Assembly: GCA_002408725.1 (NCBI GenBank)
Contig: DHTR01000069.1
Span: 6,144-34,710 of the forward strand
Reading direction: 5' to 3'
DNA: 28,567 bases
From: Pelotomaculum sp. UBA5255
GTDB lineage: Bacteria; Bacillota; Desulfotomaculia; Desulfotomaculales; Pelotomaculaceae
Made by a program: the position numbers and the translations under genes. Shown piece after piece: positions 1 through 6,567 of the stretch. Positions within the stretch are counted from its first letter, which is position 1. Every line of letters starts with the position of its first letter. The notes below the pieces were generated by a model. That model saw only the letters and a program-made list of their open reading frames with translations, was not told where the DNA came from and ran no database searches.

Positions 1-209
1 GCAAGATAGAAACGGCGGTTGAGACGATAGGGGTTCCAGCGGGCGAAAAAAGGCGTACCCGGTGGGTTCGTCCCCTTTTAGTCTGCTCCATCGACTATCT
101 GACCACTACGAAGGGGGGCTACCTCCGGCACCCCGTTTATAGGGGTATCCGCTGGGACAAATCCCCGGAAGAATGCCAGGCAGTGGATGACATCCAGGAG
201 TCACAATAA
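1..209 (+). CDS. ATP-dependent DNA ligase, C-terminal fragment
   Basis: The first reading frame is open from the window edge (first full codon at base 3) to a TAA at 207-209 and encodes about 68 residues. It contains WVRPLLVCSIDYL followed by LRHPVYRGIRWDK and PEE. This matches the end of the OB-fold domain of LigD-type ATP-dependent ligases, where a W-x-x-P-x-L-V strand is followed by G-x-L-R-H-P-x-(F/Y)-x-G-L-R-x-D-K. The gene is truncated by the window, so the nucleotidyl transferase core is not visible. It lies 27 bases ahead of a LigD-type polymerase gene, which supports a role in non-homologous end joining with Ku. An assignment to another ATP-dependent ligase is possible but less likely given the neighbour. 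Confidence 0.75.
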   Translation, partial: KIETAVETIGVPAGEKRRTRWVRPLLVCSIDYLTTTKGGYLRHPVYRGIRWDKSPEECQAVDDIQESQ

Positions 210-236
210 ACATACCTACAAAAAGAGGTGTTTACC

Positions 237-1145
237 GTGAAGGATTCACATGTATCAGTTAACGATCACGAAGTCAAACTCACCAACCTGGATAAGCTGA
301 TCTGGCCGGAAGGACTGACCAAGGCCCATCTGGTTAAATATTACTGGGAAATCGCCCCCTATCTCCTGCCGCATCTCTATAACCGCCCGTTAGTGATGAA
401 AAGATATCCGAATGGTCTTGCAGGTGAAGCTTTTTACCAGAAAGAGTGTCCTGACTACGCGCCGGACTGGATTAAAAGGCATCCGGTCGAGCATTCCGAA
501 AAGGTTGTGAACTACATTGTTTGTAACGATACCGCCACCCTGGTCTGGTTGGCCAACCAGGGCTGTCTTGAAATGCATCCCTGGCTTTCCCGTATAGAAA
601 ATGTAGAGTGTCCGGATCTAGCTGTCATGGACCTTGATCCAGCAGCGGGAGCTACCTTTAAAGATGTTTTAAAAATAGCCCTGTTAGTTAAAGAAGCCCT
701 GGCCCAATTCAACTTACACTCCTACCCCAAAACCTCCGGGGCTACCGGCCTGCATATTTTTGTTCCCATAAAACCCGGATACGCACATCAAACCGTTACT
801 AAAGCTATGCAATATATAGCTGATCTGATTGTGAAAATCAATCCGGAAAAGGCCACCATAGAAAAAAAGGTTGTCAAAAGAAAGGCGAAGGTTTACTTGG
901 ATTATTTACAAAATGGCCGTGGAAAAACAATGGCTTTCCAGTATAGCCTGCGGCCATTACCCGGCGCCCCGGTATCTACCCCGCTAGCCTGGGAGGAAGT
1001 TGAATCATTGAATATTGCACCAGGCGCCTTTTCAATACATAATATTTTTTCACGAATAAAAGAAGTAGGAGATCTTTACGATGATCTATTGTCGTACAAA
1101 CAACCCCTTGACACCTTACTGGATTTAGCAATTTCCAATAAATAA
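237..1145 (+). CDS. LigD-type DNA polymerase/primase domain protein (stand-alone PolDom)
   Basis: This is a 302-residue archaeo-eukaryotic primase-type polymerase that fills and trims DNA ends for non-homologous end joining, equivalent to the polymerase domain of multidomain LigD. Three motifs are visible: the metal-binding DLDP at about residues 132-135, SGATGLHIFVP (about 167-177) with the conserved Ser and His, and LDYLQN (about 221-226) with the third acidic residue. The length fits a stand-alone domain; ligase and phosphoesterase modules are absent. I prefer the GTG at 237 because AAAGAGGTG at 222-230 sits six bases before it, whereas the GTG at 228 lies inside that site. It follows the ligase fragment closely, so the two are probably one operon. 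No Ku gene is in view. Confidence 0.88.
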   Translation: MKDSHVSVNDHEVKLTNLDKLIWPEGLTKAHLVKYYWEIAPYLLPHLYNRPLVMKRYPNGLAGEAFYQKECPDYAPDWIKRHPVEHSEKVVNYIVCNDTATLVWLANQGCLEMHPWLSRIENVECPDLAVMDLDPAAGATFKDVLKIALLVKEALAQFNLHSYPKTSGATGLHIFVPIKPGYAHQTVTKAMQYIADLIVKINPEKATIEKKVVKRKAKVYLDYLQNGRGKTMAFQYSLRPLPGAPVSTPLAWEEVESLNIAPGAFSIHNIFSRIKEVGDLYDDLLSYKQPLDTLLDLAISNK

Positions 1146-1171
1146 ATACTCCAAAATTTTAAGTATTTTTT
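1144..1171 (+). terminator. Possible weak terminator after the polymerase gene
   Basis: AAATACT (1144-1150) and AGTATTT (1162-1168) are perfect inverted repeats around an 11-base loop, followed by a T run to 1171. The stem has only one strong pair per arm and starts within the stop codon, so it is a weak candidate. Confidence 0.35.
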
Positions 1172-1272
1172 GCATATGGTACCCATAGTGTTTTTGATCC
1201 TATCTTTTTTTGCCTGGCAATTTTCCGGACTTACCGGTACCTTGTTTTTAATCAGGTCTATCTCACTATTTA

Positions 1273-1301
1273 TTGACTTCGCTAAAGTTATGTTTTATTA
1301 T
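1273..1301 (+). promoter_or_regulatory. Sigma-A-type promoter candidate
   Basis: TTGACT (1273-1278) and TATTAT (1296-1301) are separated by exactly 17 bases. Both match the vegetative consensus at five of six positions. The predicted start near 1308 falls within the adjoining palindrome. It points toward the surface-protein genes. No experimental support is available. Confidence 0.55.
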
Positions 1302-1330
1302 CATTATAACGTCATATAACGTTATAATGA
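1301..1330. repeat. Perfect 12-bp inverted repeat, possible operator
   Basis: TCATTATAACGT (1301-1312) and ACGTTATAATGA (1319-1330) are exact reverse complements separated by six bases. No T run follows, so it does not look like an intrinsic terminator. It overlaps the end of the -10 box and the expected start site, where a repressor operator would sit. The inner AACGTNNNNNNACGTT spacing is compatible with a dimeric helix-turn-helix regulator, but the regulator is unknown. Confidence 0.6.
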
Positions 1331-1458
1331 GTTTTGTAATTATTTTTATGCCATTATATTTTATAATGTTTGACATAGAGTTAATTTATGTTGAATTGTG
1401 TTTATTTATGTTGAGTATTACTTATCAATGCATCATTGTGTCTGGTCCTGGCTACTGA

Positions 1459-1584
1459 CGCTCTGGTAATCTTGGCGTCGATAAAGAAGTTTTAACAAAC
1501 TGGTTAAATACGAAATCTTCCTGGCATGATGAACCAGGTGAGGTTATGGCTGTCTATGTGGGCAAAGCACTACGCAAACATTAA
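1459..1584 (+). pseudogene. Short coding-like remnant of unknown origin
   Basis: The frame from just after a TGA at 1456-1458 to a TAA at 1582-1584 is open for 41 codons with no good start. The translation is protein-like: it includes GVDKEVLTNWL and then WHDEPGEVMAVYVGKALRKH. The upstream stretch in the same frame (1273-1458) is low-complexity hydrophobic sequence and looks non-coding. I do not recognise the family. It may be the 3' end of a gene whose front was lost in a rearrangement, or a chance open frame. Confidence 0.25.
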
Positions 1585-1694
1585 AGGCAATCGGGTTTTA
1601 CGCCTGCAGCAAACAGATTGAGTATTTAGACTATCATAAATTCTGCTCAGGATTGGAGTGAAAAGTCAGTGACTAAAAAAGTGGGCTGATAAGC

Positions 1695-1808
1695 TTTAAG
1701 AGCAAAAATTGATAAAGCCTGGAGTTTAAAACTAAAAGGAGGCATGGGTATTTTCCGGCGGATTAGAACCTATCAAGGTTCGCCAGGCTCAGACAAGAGC
1801 TCTTTAAA
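1695..1808 (+). promoter_or_regulatory. Possible structured leader of gene A
   Basis: Several inverted repeats nest: TTTAAGAGC (1695-1703) with GCTCTTTAAA (1799-1808, one bulge), AGCCTGG (1716-1722) with CCAGGCT (1783-1789), and GGCG/AACC (1757-1770) with GGTTCGCC (1777-1784). The last two compete for CCGCC-region bases, so switching is conceivable. It does not match a riboswitch class I can recall. A 25-codon ORF (1744-1821) lies inside, but its SD sits only one base from the ATG. Confidence 0.3.
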
Positions 1809-1849
1809 TATTATCACCTAAAGGTAGAACCATAAAGGGGAGGATAAAA

Positions 1850-3496
1850 GTGTCATTCTTGAAACCAGATTCAAAATATCAGGCTGATAGGATCATCGGT
1901 TGTATTGTCATGGTGGCAGTGTTGTTTACTTTTCTACTGGTGGCCAAACCTGGTCCGGCCGGCGCTACCAACACCGTAGGCGATAAAACGACTACGATTA
2001 CCATTACCGTCAATGACAATGGCACTGTTACTACCGCCGGCGTCTTTACTATCAGCGATCTGCAAAGTCTGTCTCAGAAAAGAAATATCTACAGCTCGTT
2101 CAACAACAACATCGACAAAAAGTTCTATGCGGCTGAAGGAGTTCTGCTGACCGACCTTTTGGCCTATGCCAAGATCGACCTAAACAACATAGACAAATTT
2201 ACCTTTACGGCAACAGACAATTACACCCGTACGTTCACCAATTCCTACCTGTTGGATACATTGCGTTATTGTTATCCGAACCTGGAGGACAATTCTTCGA
2301 CTCAAGGAGCCATCCAAGTACAACCTGTCCTATCTTTAAAATCAATGGAGTTTTCGCAATATAATCAGGTGGATTTTAACCTGATGGATGATTACTACGC
2401 GGTCAGGCTATTCTTTGGGCAAAATGAGCAAGACCTGGTCAACGACCAGGGGTACGTCAAGTGGATTAGCGATATCCAAGTATTTACAAAGTCACTCAGT
2501 GCCAACCCCCCCGCATTAACCGCCGACTTCATCCATAACTCCGTTGGCCAGCCTGTATACCTTGACTTTACCGATGATCAGAACTGGCGCAATGCCATCT
2601 CTGGCGTAACTGTTGACGGGACCTCTATTGCCGGGAAATATAGCGTGGCCGCCGGTACGATCATAATTGACGGCAGCGTCTTTGACAACGAAAAAGATTA
2701 TGCTGTTGTGGTCAAGGCCAACGGCTACCAGGACGCCTGCATAACACAGCATAAGGGCGCCTGGCCGGTGATTTTTACTTTGGATGGAGATGCCGTAGCA
2801 CAGCATGCCTATACCTTGGCTGACTTGAGAGCAATGCCGGTTACGACAGGTCAATATGGGCCATTAACCTGCAAAGGTGTAGCGTTACAGGATCTATTGA
2901 CAGCAGCAAACATCACCGATTCTTCCTGGCAGGCACAGATCAACGTCACCGACGCAGCTACTTTCCCCATTAAGCCGGTCAGTGTTACCGATTTGCTCGA
3001 CCCGGCCAATAGATACCTGCTGACCTATGAAATTAACGGGGAGCCAATCGCTATTGGTCCCGAGATTCATACCACCCTACGGATTTTTTGGGGCATTGGC
3101 GTAACGTATAAGAATGTGACCGGGATTACTATTACCGAGTCCTTGCCATCCGCTCATTCTGTATACACAGTCACACCGGTAGAAGATGCAACAACATATC
3201 AAACCAGCGCTACAACCGACGGTATCAAAACCATGACCGTAAATAACGGTGTTTCCGGCATGAAGTATTTTGTTGTACAAGTGGATCCGGTAACAGCACA
3301 TGAAGGGCTTGAAGCGGTTGTTTTTGTGCATTCAAGAAACGGTGTGCAGGATAGCTTTAATGTGACTAAAGCAGATCTTGACGCGGTTAATACCGCTCAG
3401 GCCGGTTTTAATGTTCAGGCCGGCGATGAAATCAAGGTCTATATCGTTGATGATTTAACCAATGAAGTTGGTTTTAGCCCGACTATTTTACAATAA
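1850..3496 (+). CDS. Secreted surface protein A: two molybdopterin-binding-like domains, Shr-like domain, C-terminal domain shared with protein B
   Basis: A 548-residue exported protein of unknown function. The GTG start at 1850 follows AAGGGGAGG (1835-1843) with a six-base gap. A hydrophobic segment (about residues 15-34) ending at PAGA looks like a signal peptide. Residues about 45-215 and 305-432 each show the pattern of a domain resembling the sulfite-oxidase/molybdopterin-binding fold: a Y/F-T-L/I-x-D-L strand, a KGVxLxDLL helix, then a long loop and a final strand (FTISDLQSL, AEGVLLTDLL; YTLADLRAM, CKGVALQDLL). I see no catalytic Cys in the expected context, so enzyme activity is doubtful. 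Residues about 222-300 match the Shr-like hemoprotein-interacting domain (former DUF1533): DDQNWRNAISGVTVDG and VKANGYQD. The last 110 residues are closely shared with protein B. There is no SLH or sortase motif. Confidence 0.85.
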   Translation: MSFLKPDSKYQADRIIGCIVMVAVLFTFLLVAKPGPAGATNTVGDKTTTITITVNDNGTVTTAGVFTISDLQSLSQKRNIYSSFNNNIDKKFYAAEGVLLTDLLAYAKIDLNNIDKFTFTATDNYTRTFTNSYLLDTLRYCYPNLEDNSSTQGAIQVQPVLSLKSMEFSQYNQVDFNLMDDYYAVRLFFGQNEQDLVNDQGYVKWISDIQVFTKSLSANPPALTADFIHNSVGQPVYLDFTDDQNWRNAISGVTVDGTSIAGKYSVAAGTIIIDGSVFDNEKDYAVVVKANGYQDACITQHKGAWPVIFTLDGDAVAQHAYTLADLRAMPVTTGQYGPLTCKGVALQDLLTAANITDSSWQAQINVTDAATFPIKPVSVTDLLDPANRYLLTYEINGEPIAIGPEIHTTLRIFWGIGVTYKNVTGITITESLPSAHSVYTVTPVEDATTYQTSATTDGIKTMTVNNGVSGMKYFVVQVDPVTAHEGLEAVVFVHSRNGVQDSFNVTKADLDAVNTAQAGFNVQAGDEIKVYIVDDLTNEVGFSPTILQ

Positions 3497-3754
3497 CATC
3501 AGCAACCTAAGAAAAGGAATTGATAGTGCCACACAAAACCAGAGTTTCATACGCTAGATAAAGTTGTTCCAGCGTTCACATATGCTTTGTTTAAGGAGCA
3601 AGCTGCATTAAAGGGGCGAAGGTGCTGCCAATCTTAAGTTGTGCTTGGCTCCGCAAACTAAAGGAGGTAGGTCATTCAAATACGATCTAGCGAAAAACAA
3701 GAGGAGTAATGATGTTTGAAAAAGAGAGAAATCTTTAAGGGAGGTTGGTTGTTG
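3497..3754 (+). promoter_or_regulatory. Leader region between A and B with a long imperfect stem
   Basis: These bases hold no gene of normal size. GTTT (3589-3592) plus GGAGCAAGC (3595-3603) can pair with GCTTGgCTCC (3643-3652, one bulge) plus AAAC (3655-3658), giving a long stem closing a 39-base interior. Downstream are three SD-like sites: AAAGGAGGT (3660-3668), GAGGAG (3701-3706) and AAGGGAGG (3737-3744), of which the last serves the likely start of B. No terminator with a T run follows gene A, so A and B may be co-transcribed. Confidence 0.4.
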
Positions 3755-6523
3755 ATGAAGAAAGGGATTCTGAGAAATAATTTCGTCAGTATGTTGTTTG
3801 TTTTTGTTGTGCTGATTGGTTTGGTTTTTTCCTCTATGGGCACCTCATTGGGTGCTGCATATGGGGATAGCTTAGACACACTTGAGCCTACCGAAATAGG
3901 TTTGGTAATTTGTGGTGATGCGGTTGAAAATGGTGTGGGATTTACAGGAGATATGGTTTATCTTACACATGCTGAAGTAGAAAATGCGGCAGACAACAAA
4001 GATATGACCGGCACGATGCTGGCAGACTGCTGGACATCTGCTCCGGTGATGTTTTCTGCCTATGAAAATCATGGTACTCCTGTAACAAATTATAGATATG
4101 TAGAAGGTATCGATCTCCAGAAAGTATTGGTTAAGCTAGGATTTAGCGGTACAGAGATTAATAGCCTTTCGGCAACGGTGGAATCCGGTAAGAATAGTGT
4201 TGGTCGCAGATATGCGGTGGGTGTTAATGACTTTGCTGCTAACAGCAGGGTATATTTCCCTTCTGACGGCAGTTCTGCTCAGTCTGTTTCTCCTGTGCTG
4301 GCATTTTATGAAACGCTGAAAGAGGGCAGTGAGGATTTCACAACACCTGTTAAGTTGAACGATGCTACCTATATTCCTCACCCTACGTTTATTTTTGGTC
4401 AGAAAGAACAAACGGAATCGAACAATTGTAGTTGTGTAAAAAATGCTGAAAAGCTGACTATCGGTGATGTCAAATCTGCGCTGAAGATTAGTGTGAACGG
4501 TACACTGAATAAACAAATTGAGTTAAGCGAAATTGTGCTGATGGGCCGATATCATACGGAATATTCTTATATAAAGGACGGGGCTACGGTAACTCATCAG
4601 GTTGATGGTGTTCCCCTAAGCAAGTTGCTGAATGAATATGGAGTTAACGTCACAAATCCTAACGCGGAATTGACTTTCTCTGTGCTTGATCCTGGCGCAG
4701 AACTTACTCCCTGGAAAAGCCGTACGGTAAAGGGCTCAGAAATTGACCAGTGCTTTGTAGCTTATGATGCTAAAGATGCTAATGGTGCGATAACTGACAA
4801 TACTCCTTTGCGTGTTTATTGTCCGGGCAGTTTTGGTAACGAAGTATTAATTAGAAACGTTGCCGCCCTCAGTATCGTTAATCCTGCCGGAGGCGGCGGG
4901 GGCAGTGGCGAAACAGGTCTCAAGCAACCCGGCAGTCCCAGCACGGATACCGTATTCTATGTGGCGGTCAAAGAGAGCGCCGGTAGTGAGAGCAAATTTT
5001 ACTATTATACGCTTGATGAGTTAAAAGCAAAATACGACACAACGGAACAATTTATTTTTGACAATCATAGTGTCGCACAGACAGTAAATTGCAAAGGTTT
5101 TATGGTGGAGGACATCCTTAAAGACCTGACCGGCGCAACGCTTAGCGACAGTATGATCATCCAGTATGCCGAGCAGGATGGCTACCATGCTTCCAGTGAC
5201 AATGCTATTTATGTGGATACCATCGCCAGTATCCAGGGTAGAATGGGCAACAAGCCGATGATTACCTATGCTATTAACGAGCAACCCGATGCAAATAAGG
5301 TCAATGATCCTGAAGGGGTATATAAAGACGCGGACGGGAATTCCGGTTATCTGAGAGCATACCGGAATACCGGTAATGCCAACTCGGTTGTCATGAAAGG
5401 TTTAATGGGTATTGTGGTAAGCGACACCGGCAAGGCGATCGACGGCAAGTGCGGCTACACCATTGAAATGATCAGTGAAAAGAATCCGGATAAAAAGGTA
5501 ACGGCGGATCAAGTGGTCTATGGCTGTATGCCGGGGATGGAGGTAACCGTAAAGGCTCCCACCGTGGTAAACTGCCAGTTGGCGGCAGGTGAAGAGGCCT
5601 ATCATATTATAACTGTGCCGGCCGATAATGCCGCACCTGCAAATACAGTCGTGACTTTCAAGTATCAGGAAAACAACTATTTCTATGTCAAGAACAGTAC
5701 GACAGGTACTACTCAGTACTATACCTATACCGATTTGGTGAAGCTCGGACAGCAGGTGCCGGGTCTTCCGGATCCCGCGCTTACCGATGACGACGGTCTG
5801 GATAACAATGACGGTTCCGGCTATGGAAAGCCAATGTATTACCGATACAACGGGGTTTATGCCAGCCAGTTGATTGAGAATCTGACCAATGGAACAGGCA
5901 CGGTGAACAGTGTAGCTTTCGTGGACAAAGATGCTGTAAGCCACGAAGTAGATGCAGCCGGTGCCGGCGATTACTTTGTAGCTTATAACAATACTCAGTC
6001 CAAAAGCGCCACCAATACGCCGGAGGGTAAGCGTGTTACCAAAGCATATCCCGTCGCCAAGGTCATCTTGCCGGCTACCGGCAGTCTTACCGATGATGTT
6101 GATGTTTTGACGGCCAATGCCGCCGGTATTGTTATCACGACAACGGGGGGCAGTGGCGATAGTGGTTCAAAACCTGTATATACTATCACTCCAGCAACGG
6201 ATCCAGTATATCAAAATGGCGCTACGAACAAAGGGATTAAAACAATGACTGTTAATAATGGGGTTTCCGGCATGATCCATTTTGCTGTGCAGGTGACTCC
6301 GGTAACAGCACATAACGGCAGTGAAGCAGTTGTCTTTGTACATTTAAGAAACGGTGTCCAGCTCAGTATAAACGTGACTAAAGCTGACTTTGACGTTGTG
6401 CATACCGCCCAGGCGGGCTTTAATGTGCAGGCCGGTGATGTGGTTAAAGCTTATATTGTAGATGATTTGACCAACGATGTCGACTTTAACCCGACGGTAC
6501 TGCAAGTCAGCAGCGCTTCTTGA
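3755..6523 (+). CDS. Secreted surface protein B: four molybdopterin-binding-like repeats and shared C-terminal domain
   Basis: A 922-residue exported protein of unknown function. I choose ATG 3755 (MKKGILRNNFVSML) because AAGGGAGG at 3737-3744 precedes it and it gives a compact signal peptide ending near SLGAAYG. A TTG at 3716 in the same frame is the main alternative. Four divergent domains resemble the sulfite-oxidase-type fold. The first two span about residues 35-235 and 240-375 (YRYVEGIDLQKVLVKLG; VDGVPLSKLLNEYG). The others span about 400-560 and 630-800 (YYYTLDELKAKY, VNCKGFMVEDIL; YYTYTDLVKLG, YNGVYASQLI). They are joined by Gly/Ser linkers (GGGGGSGETG; GGSGDSGS). The last 110 residues match protein A. 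No SLH repeat is present. The first 1.1 kb is visibly richer in AT than the rest, suggesting a mosaic origin. It may act as a ligand-binding or scaffold protein. Confidence 0.82.
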   Translation: MKKGILRNNFVSMLFVFVVLIGLVFSSMGTSLGAAYGDSLDTLEPTEIGLVICGDAVENGVGFTGDMVYLTHAEVENAADNKDMTGTMLADCWTSAPVMFSAYENHGTPVTNYRYVEGIDLQKVLVKLGFSGTEINSLSATVESGKNSVGRRYAVGVNDFAANSRVYFPSDGSSAQSVSPVLAFYETLKEGSEDFTTPVKLNDATYIPHPTFIFGQKEQTESNNCSCVKNAEKLTIGDVKSALKISVNGTLNKQIELSEIVLMGRYHTEYSYIKDGATVTHQVDGVPLSKLLNEYGVNVTNPNAELTFSVLDPGAELTPWKSRTVKGSEIDQCFVAYDAKDANGAITDNTPLRVYCPGSFGNEVLIRNVAALSIVNPAGGGGGSGETGLKQPGSPSTDTVFYVAVKESAGSESKFYYYTLDELKAKYDTTEQFIFDNHSVAQTVNCKGFMVEDILKDLTGATLSDSMIIQYAEQDGYHASSDNAIYVDTIASIQGRMGNKPMITYAINEQPDANKVNDPEGVYKDADGNSGYLRAYRNTGNANSVVMKGLMGIVVSDTGKAIDGKCGYTIEMISEKNPDKKVTADQVVYGCMPGMEVTVKAPTVVNCQLAAGEEAYHIITVPADNAAPANTVVTFKYQENNYFYVKNSTTGTTQYYTYTDLVKLGQQVPGLPDPALTDDDGLDNNDGSGYGKPMYYRYNGVYASQLIENLTNGTGTVNSVAFVDKDAVSHEVDAAGAGDYFVAYNNTQSKSATNTPEGKRVTKAYPVAKVILPATGSLTDDVDVLTANAAGIVITTTGGSGDSGSKPVYTITPATDPVYQNGATNKGIKTMTVNNGVSGMIHFAVQVTPVTAHNGSEAVVFVHLRNGVQLSINVTKADFDVVHTAQAGFNVQAGDVVKAYIVDDLTNDVDFNPTVLQVSSAS

Positions 6524-6567
6524 GAAGGTTAATCCATAACGTATTAATTTTGAAGGGGGATAGAGAA

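Larger units (their letters stand above)
1146..1849. other. Gene-poor, AT-rich intergenic region upstream of surface protein A
   Basis: About 700 bases hold no convincing gene. They contain a promoter-like pair (1273-1301), a perfect 12-bp inverted repeat (1301-1330), an 11-base direct repeat ATTTATGTTGA at 1384-1394 and 1404-1414, a short coding-looking remnant (1459-1584), and nested inverted repeats ahead of gene A (1695-1808). If transcription starts near 1308, gene A would have a leader of about 540 bases. The base composition changes from very AT-rich (to about 1430) to more balanced afterwards, suggesting a junction of different origins. Confidence 0.6.

Noticed and set aside
1273..1458. 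Open frame of 61 codons on the + strand
   Set aside because: It is low-complexity AT-rich hydrophobic sequence with no SD, and it overlaps the promoter and palindrome.
3595..3670. Cobalamin or glycine riboswitch before gene B
   Set aside because: A few words (AGGGGCGAAGGTGC) resemble known cores, but the required conserved boxes are missing.
5402..5944. 180-codon open frame on the minus strand
   Set aside because: It is a shadow of protein B, with no family match and no promoter or SD.
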